Under the pieces are notes generated by a model, which saw only the letters and a list, made by a program, of their open reading frames with translations, had not been told where the DNA came from and did no database searches. Positions 36,301 to 46,856 of a stretch of DNA of 64,000 bases are shown here, one piece after another. The DNA is from Diplosphaera chodatii (lineage: Eukaryota > Chlorophyta > Trebouxiophyceae > Prasiolales > Stichococcaceae). The position numbers and the translations under genes were made by a program. The stretch covers positions 1,426,001-1,490,000 of the forward strand of contig JAALGY010000008.1 of assembly GCA_032358165.1 (NCBI GenBank). Reading direction: 5' to 3'. The number at the start of each line of letters is the position of its first letter. Within the stretch, counting starts at the first letter, position 1.

Positions 36301-37514
36301 TCCTTGCAGCAATCATTAAACTCTTGTCAGCCTACAGGGATCAGCAGGTAACTGATGCCCTGCTGCATCGTACTGTTCTTGCTAGCAGCACGGGCAGTAG
36401 GGTCAGTTCGTGTACTCTGGTGGAGCCTGCCGCAGATCTTTGGTGGTGTCATTGCTCTTCTGTAGCAAACCAGTGCTGCCTGAAGGTCAGAATCGACATG
36501 CTGGCAGGCTCTTGAGGAGCTCGAAAACGGCAGCGACGCTGAGAGCGTGGAGGACAGCGAGGTCGACTCGGATGAGGGCGAGGACGTCGACTTTGACGAG
36601 GTGCTGCCTCTGTGCTCGTTAGCAATGAGACCATGTGGCAGGCCCGGAACAGCTGCAGGCCGCTCTCTTGCTGCACTGACGTCCTACCAGCCAGTTGCAA
36701 GTGTGCATCATTCAAACGGGCAGGATACTGCTGTGTCTGCTGACGGTCAGCCGTCTCGCGCCGTGCAGATCGATGAGGCAGAGCAGCAGCACGCCAACGG
36801 CGGCCTGGCGGACGACGAGGACGAGGCGGAGGGCGGCGACGAGGCGTACATGGAGCGCCTCGCCCGCATCCGGGAGCGCATCAAGGTGCGCCGCCACCCG
36901 GAATGTGCCTGCAGAACATGTATGCCATGCCCAATGGGGCTGAGGACGGTAGTGAAAGTGCCTCTTCATGCTGGGGACGCTATGCAGACAGCTGCGTCGC
37001 AGGAGGTGCACCTGCAGCTTGCTCGCCAAGTTGTTTCGTCATGCGTGTCCAGGCGGGCAACCACGACGAGAGTGACGACGACTCGGAGTGGACGGAGGAC
37101 GAGGAGGTGTCCACGCCGGTGGACCCGGTGGACCCCTTCATCGCCTTCTCCGACGCCGTGCGCCACCTGCAGTCTGCCCACCCCGCCTGCTTCCAGGTAC
37201 CGTGCCCTTCAGCTTGATAAGTATGTAGGCAGGAGACTGCTCTCTGGCAGGGTGATCAGTCAGGGGCGTCAGTCGCATAGTATTTGTGTGCTGATTTTTG
37301 ACAGCCGTGCTGGTAGTGGTAGTCTGCGATGGTGATTCCGGCGCAGTAGTAGCAGCCTGACCATACTGATGCTGTCTTCACCATGCAGGGCTTGGCATCT
37401 GGGCGGGGCCAGGAGCAGGTGGCTGTTGTGCAGGCGCTGCTGCAGCATGCAGAAAAAGTGCGGGAGAAGAAGGCAGCCGAGGCAGCAGCAGTGCAGCACA
37501 AACTTGCATCATGA
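30398..37514 (+). CDS. Importin-7/8-like nuclear transport receptor (karyopherin beta)
   Basis: A Ran-GTP-regulated HEAT-repeat import receptor. The start [19 protein letters not shown] is followed by the N-terminal HEAT hairpins that bind Ran ([33 protein letters not shown]), typical of the importin-beta N-terminal domain. Many exons follow to 37514. Landmarks include [18 protein letters not shown] (near 31345), [20 protein letters not shown] (near 32175), [10 protein letters not shown] (near 32645), a run ending [13 protein letters not shown] (near 35180), the diagnostic [11 protein letters not shown] (near 35980), then a long acidic region ([20 protein letters not shown] near 36540-36600, and [14 protein letters not shown] near 37065). 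It ends in a Lys/Glu/Ala-rich helix. The acidic C-terminal part matches importin-7/8 and yeast Nmd5/Sxm1. About 1000 residues are expected. A few middle exons were not traced base by base. Confidence 0.9.
36142..36180. repeat. Perfect 8-base inverted repeat in an importin intron
   Basis: CTAGTCGG at 36142-36149 pairs with CCGACTAG at 36173-36180, with a 23-base loop between. It lies within an intron and could form a small RNA hairpin. Confidence 0.7.
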
Positions 37515-38067
37515 CAGTGGGCATCGGTGTGGCGCTGTCGCTGCTCGTCTCTCAGCTATACCAGGCGACACTCCGTTAGTCTGTTCTTTGTAGTACAAGG
37601 TGGATATGGTTTGCATATAGATATTGTAGCTTATCATAGAGCGACATTGGTTGCAATCGTTGGTCCCAGCTTTACCTTCTGAATTGGCTGTCGATGCAGG
37701 GCATGCTTTGTCAGCCACACTCGATGTAAGTGCACGGCAGTGTTGATAGCACGATCTGTCTGCCTGCTGCTGTCAGCCTTCATTCAACCACAATGCCTCC
37801 TTGTCTAAAAGTGGGTGAGCTGCGTCAGGCGGCACCTGTGCAACCATACCCATACCACAGCACCCAAGCATCACAAGAATGAGGCAAAACCCCTGGAATA
37901 TGTTACATTGTCCACTACACCTGCTGCTGCACTGGCATCATGGGCGCGCACAGCGGCAAGCTGCACCGGCGCCTAGCGCAGCTGGTCGGACTGCGCTGAG
38001 GTGACACGGTGGGTTGCAGTGCTAGGCTACGCGCTGCAGTCGCTCTCCGCCACCAGCCAGAAGCACG
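37515..38067. terminator. Convergent intergenic region with facing polyadenylation signals
   Basis: Between the importin and lipid-transfer 3' ends. TGTAA at 37725-37729 serves the plus strand, 211 bases after the importin stop codon. TTACA at 37903-37907 is TGTAA on the minus strand, 161 bases after the other gene's stop. The two signals face each other with a gap of about 170 bases, so the transcripts may end without overlap. No gene is seen. Confidence 0.5.
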
Positions 38068-39506
38068 TCAGCCAGTGAATGTGGACTCCGAGCGCGGCAT
38101 GGAGGTGCCCTCGTACAGCGTCAGGCAGTGCCGGTGCAGCGCCTCTGCCGTCTGCACGAAGGTCTCTGCATGGCTCTTTGCCTCTGGGCCTGCAGGGACC
38201 AATGGCTATGTTGGCCCAAGACCCATTGATAGCTGCATCAAGGCAGCTCGATTAGCCCGCACAACAAGCAGGGGCAAGGCGAGGCAATGCGTTGCTACAA
38301 TAGTGCGGTGTATGATGCGCGGAGGCGGACAGGGCGGTCACCGGCTTCGCCCAAGCTCTTCAGGAAGTTTTCCCGCGTCGGCAGCGTGTACATGCCCGCC
38401 TTCACAGCTGTCCGTACCACGAAGGTGTGAATGCCCGCCATTGTCCTGCATGTCAATGTTGCAATTGCTGGCTGGTGCATCATTCTTGTATCGTTGAAGG
38501 CTGTCACGGACAGGAACGTGGCTGAGCATGGGAAGCACATGGTGACTTGAGGCGGCAGATTTGGCTTGCCTGTTGTAAGCGTCATAGCAGGCATTGTGCA
38601 GCGTCATCTTAGGGTCACTAGCCAGGTTGGCCATCAGCACCTAGACAGCCAGCGAGCTGCTCGTTTCAAGTCGTGTCCGGAACAAGCGACAACGGGCATG
38701 CAACCAGAAGGCTGTCAGCATGCAGCTTGCAGGTTGCCATCCAGGATGTAGCCCAAAAGCTACCAGCAGTTGGGTGTGCACACCTTGATGAATTCAACCG
38801 CGGACAGCAGCCTGTGCAGGTTCCGTGCAGTGCTGTTCTTCGTCGTGACTGTGCCAGCCTGCAAGCATGAGACTCGTGACCAGCTGCATCAAATACATCG
38901 TTCATCTTTTTGCTGGTTTGCAACTCTTGATCAGCATGCAGCATGACCATAGGAGTACCTTTTTGCAGTGCGCCACCACCTCATTCAGCGTCGGCTGCTC
39001 CCCCTGTGCCTTCACCAATGTGTCCACCTGCACATGGGTGACACCTGCTTCCACCCAGACCCTCCACTCAAGCACTGCGCTCACTTAAGCACAACATCCG
39101 AGCGTGAGCATGACTGCCCCACCTTGCCGCTCATCTCCTGCTTTGCAAATTGGAAAAACATGCCTGCATCATGTAGTTGCAACCGATCAGCAAACACTCT
39201 GAATTGCAGTGCAGCACATGAACAGTGTTTGGTCATGTCACGATCTGACAGACGGTACACTTTGCAGCGACATAACAGCAGTGTCATACGTCAAGTTTAT
39301 AGAAGCACTGTGTGAGGACAAGGGGAAGCTTGCAGCCACACGATCGCACCCAGGTGGTCAAACACTGGCAGGATGAGGGCCATGGCTTCACAGAAGCCTG
39401 CAGTCTTCAGCTGGGTGTCCTGTTGCAGCCGCGTGAACCTTTCGGCTAGCGTTGGAAGAAATGGTGCAGCTGCCATCTGTTCTGCTGTCGGCTCAGCCGT
39501 AGCCAT
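38068..39506 (-). CDS. Second glycolipid transfer protein (GLTP) fold protein
   Basis: Starts MATAEPTAEQMAAAPFLPTLAERF at 39506. Further exons on the minus strand give GFCEAMALILPVFDHLG, FFQFAKQEMSGKVG (the conserved lipid-headgroup helix, with Glu and Lys where many members have Asp and Asn), TLVKAQGEQPTLNEVV, ARNLHRLLSAVEFI (the typical Arg-Leu-rich helix, near 38800), MTLHNACYDAYNRQ, TAVKAGMYTLPTRENFLKSLG, and a C-terminal helix ETFVQTAEALHRHCLTLYEG before the stop at 38070-38068. The TLPTRENFLKSLG segment and the overall plan fit classic GLTP rather than the ACD11-like gene at 23984. About 215-225 residues, normal for the fold. Probably a cytosolic lipid carrier; the cargo is unknown. Confidence 0.85.
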
Positions 39507-39848
39507 GGTGTCAACAGATTAGGTGGAGCAACTGCCAATTTGAGGTGCGGGTTCCGATACGATCAGCGATGCAGCGTGCAACAAGCTGATCGTGAGGTAC
39601 ACCGCACAAACACAGATGTGATGAGGCAGAGTCAGGCTCACAGGCTGTGAGTTTGCTGCAACTGGTGAACTGCAGCTTCCCATCTCGACTTCTCGAGTGT
39701 GGCATGTACAGGACCCAACTGTTAAATCTACATGATGACTTGGGGCTGACACAAAACCGGGGGATGTTACGCCACAAGCTGGCTGCGCATGCTCGACTGA
39801 GCAGCTAATAGCCTCATTGCAAAGGAGGTCAGCTGGTCATACATCAGC
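39507..39848. promoter_or_regulatory. Divergent intergenic region, GLTP / FKBP
   Basis: A gap of 342 bases between opposing start codons that must hold both promoters. No TATA box was recognised. Confidence 0.35.
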
Positions 39849-42800
39849 ATGTCGAATGGATGTGATGATAGCGATGAGGAGGGGGCCCCTCCCAGCCACT
39901 GGGGTGCAGAGGTCAAGGCTGATGGCAAGCCAGTGCCATACGTGCCCCCACCTCTGGACGCTAAGCTGCATCTCAGCCAGGTAATCAGGGTCAGCAGTCC
40001 CAATCGAGCTTGGCGACGATCATGTGTTTTCCGACACATCCACAGCCGCTCGAAGCATGTGCTGCCAGCATATTCACAGGCACTCTCGGAATGCCCAACT
40101 CCGGCGGCTGGGCCCTGACTGGCCCTGTCAATGCTCTCGTGCGCTACGCTGATGCTGCATTGGGGATCTGATGCGGCTGTACCCGCTGCAGGTGTGCATG
40201 GGACCCGGCACGAAGGAGGGTGCGCGGGCGTACCTCCGCAGCAAGGTGCAGGAGGGACCGGCGCTGGTGATTGCCTCGCTGCGGGAGGGCACCTGCGAGA
40301 ACGTGTCAGTCGACTTGGTCTACGACGAGTACACGGAGTGAGTCCACTGCACCTTCATCAATTGCTGATTAGGCAGCACCCCTGTATGGACGGCAGCCCC
40401 CGCACATGCATGCATGCTACAGCAGCAAGCATGTTGACAACGCTTCCCTGTTCTGCTGCACAGATTCAGCGTGGAGGGCGATGCGCCTCTGCACATCAGC
40501 GGTAAGTGGATGCTCATGGCTGCTGCTCACGTTCACAGCATCGTGTGCTATGCGCCATCCGCCAGCATGGGACATACCTTACAAAGATCACCGAGCGTTC
40601 GTGACCACTGCAGGCTATATCATGTACATGGCCGATGAGCAAGACGATGAGGGGCCTGACGGGTACATGGGTGAGGATGGTGAGGAGTATGACAGCGATG
40701 AGGAGGACATGACACCGCAGGTCGGCTCTCACTTCGTCATTGTTTGCAGCAGCATGTCTGCAGCAATGTCTCATTCGTTGCAACGATGTCGCTGAGGGCC
40801 GTCTCACGGGACGCAGCTGAGCTTGCAGTCAGTGACTGTACTGTAAATGCATTCCGCAGCAAATGGCGGCGCTGCGGAAGATGTTCAGGCAGGGCGGCGG
40901 CGCTGCTCCGGAGGACGACAGCGATGACGATGATGAGGATGACGACGATGATGATGACGACGTGCGCACTTCTGGGCTCTCTGTGTTGCGTTCGCCAGGA
41001 CCAGGCTGCAATCACTCAGGATCCACGGCTGGTGATCAAAATCTGTGTACCGCAAGCGCTGCACTCGGGCGCTGCACCATTGCTTGTGTCGGGCGCGACT
41101 TGTGCCATGCGCCGCCTGATGCCCAGGGGAAATATGAGCGCAACCTGAGCGCAACCTGACACTCTGGCCTTCGATCGGCAGGCACCTCGGCTCATACCCA
41201 TGGACGCGGTCGGAGTTGATGAGGACACAGACGATGAAGATGACGATGAGGAGGATGATGACGATGACGAGTACGACTCAGACGAGAAGGACGACGATGA
41301 GGCTGTGATGGCGGCTGCGGTCGCCCACAGGGAGAGCACCGTGCGCTCGCTCACTCATATGCAGCTTGCCTTTGTGCAGCATTTAGACAGGAAGTGCAGC
41401 AGATTGCTGCATTTGGCGCGTCATGCAAGACGTCAAGGCTTGCCTATAAGCGCCACGGCAATGGCGGGTTGCAGGTGGTAATAGAAGAACTCCCAGCAGA
41501 GGCAGACCCAGCAGAGGCGGCCATGCAGAAGCGGAAAGCGGACGCTGCTGCGATGGAGCGGCCGCAGAGCAGCGGCAAGAAGTCCAAAAAGCAGGCAGAG
41601 CAGCGGCAGCAGGAGCAGGATGCGGCAGCGGCAGACGCTGCGCTGGCAGCGGGCAACATCGGCGCTGAGCCGGCCTCCAGCCAGCCCAAGTCGAAGGCAG
41701 AGATGGCAGCCCAGAAGGCAGCCGCCAAGGCAGTGGACAAGGCAGCCGCGGCAGCTCAGCCAACTGGCGCCAAGGGCAGCAAGGGCGAGACACCCTCCAG
41801 GTAGTGCGCATTACTCTTACCCGGTTCTCATGTCGATGGTGGGCCTACCTCTTGAGCCTCCGCCACCATGTGACGCACCAAAACCGTCGTGTTCAGATGT
41901 ATTCAGACCATGTGTATATTAGCAAGCTTCAGGTGCTAGTCCCCTAGCTGGCGTTGATTTCTGCGGGATCTGACACGCCATCAACAGCTGTGTTGTGCGC
42001 CCGTACCAGGTCAACAAAAGCTGTGGCAATGGAGCAGCAGGACGGCGGCACCCCATCAGTCAGCCAGCCTGCAGGTCCGCAGTGCAGAACGTTGCAACAG
42101 CAGATGTGTTTGCTGCTGGTGGCAAAGACGCTTGAGTGAGCTTCGTGATACATGCCAAAGCCTGTGAATGGTGGGTCGTGTTAAGGTGCAATCATTTGCT
42201 CGCCGCAGGCAGCGCTGCGAAGACCGCAAAAAAGGGCGTCCGTAGCTTTCCGAATGGTCTGAAGATCGAAACTGTCGCAATGGGCCAGCCGGATGGCAAG
42301 CTTGCCAAGGCCGGCAAGCGGGTGGGTGGTCGCCAGCCCTGCAGAGTCAATGGTATTGCTGATGATACCAAATTTTCATATGTCACAGGAATCGATCATG
42401 ACACACAGGTGAAAATGAAATACATAGGGCGGCTGGCATCAAATGGGAAGATATTTGACCAGACGCGCGGCAACAAGCCCTTCAGCTTCAGGCTAGGTGC
42501 ACCTGGCCTAGAGTGCATGTCACCAGCATACCTGAGCCTGCCAAACGCCTCCTGCTCGACATGTGCATGCTTGCTGCAAGTGCTGGTGTTGGGTATCTTC
42601 ATTCTATATTGTCATACAGGGGTGGGTGAGGTCATCTCGGGGTGGGACAAGGGGATTGAGGGTATGCGAGTAGGCGACAAGCGGAAGCTGACGATCCCGC
42701 CATCCATGGTGCAGTCTTCTGAGGAGCACGCCATTCTTCACCTGCCACCTGATGCATGCTGCTGTGTCGCACGTCATGTTGGTCACGTTACGATATGTGT

Positions 42801-43030
42801 GGCAAACTGCAAGCCTTTGAAACACACGCATCGGACATGCAGGGGTATGGTGCGTCAGGGGCCCCGCCGGATATTCCGGGCAATGCCACACTGGTATGGT
42901 TTCCTCTTGCTCGTTTGGCTGCTTTGTGTGACCTCAGGGTCCCGCATGCCATGTGCTTCTGAGCATTACGCCGATGGGGTCGTCAGTGTGGCTGCAGGTG
43001 TTTGACGTGGAGCTGGTGAACGTCATGTGA
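39849..43030 (+). CDS. Nucleoplasmin-like FKBP peptidyl-prolyl isomerase (FKBP39/FKBP53 type), nuclear histone chaperone
   Basis: Proteins of this plan combine a histone-binding nucleoplasmin-like domain, acidic tracts and a C-terminal FK506-binding prolyl isomerase, and act on nucleosomal histones. The N-terminal exons give SHWGAEVKADGKPVPY, then VCMGPGTKEGARAYLRSKV and ALVIASLREGTCENVSVDLVYDEY, ending near IMYMADE. Acidic tracts follow: DGEEYDSDEEDMTP (near 40670), a long Asp/Glu run near 40914-40960, and another near 41220-41305. A Lys/Ala/Gln-rich basic region (about 41490-41803) follows. The FKBP domain begins near 42216 with FPNGLKIETVAMG and continues through YIGRLASNGKIFDQTRG, FSFRLG, VISGWDKGIEGMRVGDKRKLTIPP and YGASGAPPDIPGNATL to VFDVELVNVM and the stop at 43028-43030. 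The core residues of the isomerase pocket appear to be kept. Confidence 0.9.
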
Positions 43031-43264
43031 GCGTCAGCAGAGGCACAGTTGGGCGGGTGCTGGCTTCTAATCATGTTGCATGGTCAGCCAAAGACACATA
43101 GACCTTGTCTGCGAAACCACTACGTTCTGCAAGGGCTCTCCTGGCGGTTCCAAACCTGACCCTACAGCGACCAGAAGCTAGCACAGCGGGATGACCATCT
43201 AGCACCTATGCAACTGCCAAAACTGTGTCGGATGAGCGTGCTGCCCAGTGACGGCCGACCATCC

Positions 43265-43820
43265 TCAGAAGAGCCCGCCCTTGGACGTGGCTGTCCTAAT
43301 GATCTGCAGTAGAGCTGCACCAACAACACGAAATGACGTTCATGGCAACGTCCCCATGTGGTTCAATTGTACGTGTACATCACCACACAAGCAAATCATC
43401 ACAAATGGCGTGGGGGCTGACAGCGCACCTGAGCCTACAACCACAAACAGGAAGAAACCCAGCAAGATGGGGCCCACGCCCAGCTTCTCTGCTTTCTGCA
43501 TTGGAAGAATACTGTTTCGAAGTCTGTCAAGACATGCTGGCACATATGACGCACCCAGGAAAGATGCACATCAGCAGATGCGCCACATGCCGCAACGGCA
43601 CATTCCCTCGCACCTTGTTCAGCTCCACCTTCCCCCGCTTCAGGATGTTCCCGTGGTACCGCTCCCTCTTAGCGTTCGCCACCCGCTTGGATGTCACCTG
43701 CACGCGAGCAAACTGGGTGATGTCTGTGAATGTGATGCCAGCTAAGCACCCACATGGCTTCGGCCGCATTTGCAGCGGAGCCAGGCTTCCAAAGCACATC
43801 TTAAGGAGATGTCGCACCAT
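43265..43820 (-). CDS. RAMP4/SERP stress-associated ER membrane protein
   Basis: RAMP4 is a small tail-anchored ER protein associated with the Sec61 translocon and glycoprotein stability. Exons: 43820-43818 (the ATG alone), 43697-43614, 43495-43429 and 43314-43265. All phases agree. The product of about 67 residues reads MVTSKRVANAKRERYHG and on, with the basic N-terminal segment NILKRGKVELNK, then LGVGPILLGFFLFVVVGSA as the membrane helix and LLQIIRTATSKGGLF as the lumenal end. This matches the family plan: Lys/Arg-rich cytosolic part, then one C-terminal helix. The first coding exon is only the start codon, directly followed by the donor GTGCGA, which is unusual but gives the expected MV start. 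It was too short and split for simple ORF detection. Confidence 0.88.
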
Positions 43821-44176
43821 GTTTGCCCGGCGAGATCAGAGGCAACGAGGCAGCCCTGACCGTGCAGATGCCTGATGTAATCGCCTTGGGGTGCCGAACG
43901 GAGTCGCAGTGGCAGGCGAGTCGCGATATTGCTACGATGAGCCTGGTACAGTCTGTGGCAGCCAGGTATACTGTTCAGAGTCAGTGTTTACACCTGCTGC
44001 ACCTTGTACGCTGATTGGCTGATGTGCATGGGAAATGGAAGCAGGTTTGGACCATGTGCATCCCGCTTCCCGATAGCGCTGAACCCTGGCTCTGAGGCTC
44101 GATCGCTTGAGGCCCGCGTTCGAGGTGATGCCGTACATACCCGTTGCCGTGCTTATTTGATCACGACGTGTGCAAT
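43821..44176. promoter_or_regulatory. Divergent intergenic region, RAMP4 / glycine cleavage T-protein
   Basis: A gap of 356 bases between opposing start codons, holding both promoters and the RAMP4 5' leader. No supported ORF. Confidence 0.35.
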
Positions 44177-45427
44177 ATGAGTCGGGGATTGCTGAGGCTA
44201 TTGCCTCGCCTTGCGAACGCCGGCGCAGTTGCAGGTGGCGACCTGGGTGCTGCAGCTTCAGTGTTTGGTCGCGGTCTTGGTGCCGTTGGAGCCCGAACCT
44301 TCGCCAGCGATGCAGACCTCCTGAAGACCCCGCTGTATGACCTGCATGTTGAGCAGGGTGGCAAGATGGTGCCATTTGCCGGATGGTCCATGCCGATCCA
44401 GTACAAGGATTCGATCATGGATGCCACGAAGCACTGCCGCGAGCACGCATCGCTGTTTGATGTATCGCACATGTGCGGCGTGACGCTGAAGGGCAAGGAT
44501 GCGGTGCCATTTTTGGAGCAGCTGGTGGTGGGCGATATTGCCGGGATACCAAACGGCTCCGGCTCGCTTAGCATGTTCACCAATGAGAAGGGCGGCATCA
44601 TTGACGACACCGTGGTCACAAAGGTGGCGGATGATGAAATCTACCTCGTGGTGAATGCTGGCTGCCGGGAGAAGGACATTACGCACATGCAGAAGCATCT
44701 CGATGGCTTCAGCGGCCAGTGCGAGCTCGTCATCCACGATGACAGGGCGCTGCTGGCGCTGCAGGGCCCCTCAGCCGTCAAGGTGCTCCAGCCCTTGGTG
44801 GACATGGACCTAGGCAACGTCTACTTCAGCGATTTTCACAAGCTGGACATCAAGGGCATCCCCTCCTACCTGACTCGTACAGGGTACACAGGCGAGGACG
44901 GCTTCGAGCTGTCTGTGCCACATGACAAGGCACTGGAGCTGACGAAGGAGCTGCTGAAGAGTGACGAGGTGCGCATGTGCGGCCTTGGCGCGCGTGACTC
45001 CCTGCGCCTGGAGGCCGGGCTCTGCCTGTACGGCAATGACCTGACAGACGACATCTCACCGGTGGAGGCTGGGCTCAAGTGGGCCATCGGCAAGAATCGG
45101 CGCGAGAAGTGTGACTTCCTGGGTGGCGAGGTCATCAAGCGGCAGCTGGAGGAGGGCGTGGACCGGCGGCGGGTGGGCCTCATCTCCACAGGCGCCCCCG
45201 CCCGCCAGCACAGCGACATCCTCACCGAGGACGGCGAGAAGATCGGCGAGATCTCCAGTGGAGCATTCAGCCCGTGCCTGAAGAAGAACATTGCAATGGG
45301 CTACGTGGAGAAGGGCCACGGAAAGGCAGGAACCAAGCTCAAGGTGGTGGTGCGCGGCAAGGAGAACAGCGCCGAGGTCACCAAGATGCCCTTCGTGCCT
45401 AACACATACTACCGGAAGGGCAAGTAG
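44177..45427 (+). CDS. gcvT: Glycine cleavage system T-protein (aminomethyltransferase), mitochondrial
   Basis: The T-protein transfers the methylene group from the aminomethyl-lipoyl H-protein to tetrahydrofolate, releasing ammonia, in mitochondrial glycine decarboxylation and photorespiration. A single uninterrupted frame of 416 residues starts at the ATG at 44177. The frame is open upstream to 44144 but without an ATG. Residues 1-37 form a mitochondrial presequence (Arg-rich, ending GARTFAS). Then come [53 protein letters not shown], the folate-binding [15 protein letters not shown] (with the catalytic Asp in the earlier IDDT region), [19 protein letters not shown] and [21 protein letters not shown]. 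Length matches plant T-proteins. It is the only intronless gene in the window. TGTAA at 45539-45543 lies 112 bases after the stop codon. Confidence 0.97.
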   Translation: MSRGLLRLLPRLANAGAVAGGDLGAAASVFGRGLGAVGARTFASDADLLKTPLYDLHVEQGGKMVPFAGWSMPIQYKDSIMDATKHCREHASLFDVSHMCGVTLKGKDAVPFLEQLVVGDIAGIPNGSGSLSMFTNEKGGIIDDTVVTKVADDEIYLVVNAGCREKDITHMQKHLDGFSGQCELVIHDDRALLALQGPSAVKVLQPLVDMDLGNVYFSDFHKLDIKGIPSYLTRTGYTGEDGFELSVPHDKALELTKELLKSDEVRMCGLGARDSLRLEAGLCLYGNDLTDDISPVEAGLKWAIGKNRREKCDFLGGEVIKRQLEEGVDRRRVGLISTGAPARQHSDILTEDGEKIGEISSGAFSPCLKKNIAMGYVEKGHGKAGTKLKVVVRGKENSAEVTKMPFVPNTYYRKGK

Positions 45428-45538
45428 GGGCTGGCAGGCCCGACCACGGTTGCAGGCTATGTCCCCAGCTAGTCAACCCTTCAGCCAGAATTGCAGTTGC
45501 TGTCCATTCAGACGCAGACGATGTCATTGCGAGATGAC

Positions 45539-45543
45539 TGTAA
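45539..45543 (+). terminator. Putative TGTAA polyadenylation signal of the T-protein gene
   Basis: Sits 112 bases past the T-protein stop codon and only three bases before the 3' end of the convergent phosphoesterase coding region, so the mature 3' ends should overlap on opposite strands. Confidence 0.5.
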
Positions 45544-45545
45544 GC

Positions 45546-46512
45546 TCAGCAGGTTTCAGCGCTGCCCGGGTGTTCCCTCTTCTTGACACGACCGCCTGCA
45601 CCGCTCTGCACCACATGTTGGGGGTCAGCATTGGCAGCTTTTGCTGTATCAGCCTGCTGGCGAAGCCTGGCTGTGCGCAGCCGTGGCGGAGCCTTGCCTT
45701 CCAATTCTATGCGGTCTAAGGTAGGCAATGCCCCAGCGTCCTTCTCCGGCAGATGCAGCAGTGCAGCTGTGCGCTTCAGCTTGAACCTGGCTGGCCCCGC
45801 TGATCCGCTATTGATGTACCATACACCGTTGCTGCGGCAGTCTCCATACATATGGCTGTGCCCGAAGATGACGATGTCCGGCTGATGTCTTGTCACAAGC
45901 AACCTTGCCGCCGGCGAGTCTGCAGACATACATCATGTCGCGTTGTGGTCCATCCTGGGACATCCACAGTGCTGCTAAATTTCGGCCATGATGTGATTGG
46001 CATGGCATGGATGCGGAGTCCAGAGGCGCCACCTTTGGGTGGCATGCCGCAAATGTGTGTCATGAGGAGGCGCCAGCCGTTCACACTGAGCACCTGCACT
46101 TCTGGCAGTTCCTCCACGCTTGCAGAATCGTCAACGTTGCCCCTGATAATGCACAACACCGTCAATACACTGACCAGACCCTGGTGTTCCACGAGTCTGG
46201 AGCGTTGCAACAGCTGCACAAGTGCCCTGCGCACCTGACTGCTGTCACCGGGGCGACCTCTTGTAGCTTGGCCAGCACCTCTGCATAGGATCCATAGGCA
46301 TGCACCGTTGACATGTGGACAGTTTTGCCCATGTATTGCAACCAGCTATGGACTCACAAGTCACATGTGCAACTTCGCTTACCTGCATGCATGCCGTGGT
46401 GACCCACATCACCCGCGTGCAGGATCATGGCTACCCCATGTAGCGCCACAGCAAGCTGTGGATCGAAGACTGCGTGAGTGTCTGACACCAGGCCCAGTTT
46501 CACAACCGTCAT
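45546..46512 (-). CDS. YfcE/MJ0936-like metallophosphoesterase
   Basis: A small calcineurin-like phosphodiesterase. Exons in phase: 46512-46383, about 46286-46235, about 46152-46041, and about 45927-45546. The first starts MTVVKLGLVSDTHAVFD and holds metal motif I (SDTH) and motif II (HAGDVGHHG). The next adds VLAKLQEVAPVTAVRGNVD (motif III; family members often lack the His of GNH-D/E, as here), then RLLMTHICGMPP (motif IV), and HQPDIVIFGHSHMYGD (GHSH, motif V) followed by YINSGSAGPARFKLKRT. The core of about 180 residues is complete. A C-terminal extension of about 70 Ala/Arg/Gln-rich residues is not typical of the family. No targeting sequence is obvious, so it may be cytosolic. The substrate is unknown. 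Confidence 0.87.
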
Positions 46513-46856
46513 GCATGTATACGAGTATTGCTGCCCTACTGAACATTCGCGCAGGTGTAATCAGGCCTTCTGTACCAGCAATGGCGGCGCATGCCAGCCG
46601 AGAATGCAACCAGGCAGAGCAGCGAGCATGCGGATCCAGATACTGTCAGGCAGTTGCCGAGGTGAACATGACGCGTAAGTGGATGTGCATATTTATATTG
46701 CATCTGCACAGACTGAGCAGCAATTCGAGGCACGTGCATGATGCAAATGCATCCATGTCGATCGCCTCCATAGTAGGGTTGCAGCATGCCCTCTTCGCCG
46801 TCTGGAGCTCGTGCAAAGTGTAACGTTGGCTTTGCTTGACTGCAGAGGGTTCTGTC
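46513..46856. promoter_or_regulatory. Divergent intergenic region, phosphoesterase / DUF1499 protein
   Basis: A gap of 344 bases between opposing start codons. A TATTTATAT run near 46690 could serve as a TATA element for either direction, though it is farther than usual from both ATGs. Confidence 0.35.

Noticed and set aside
44144..44176. Upstream in-frame extension of the T-protein
   Set aside because: It has no ATG. The mitochondrial presequence begins naturally at the ATG at 44177.
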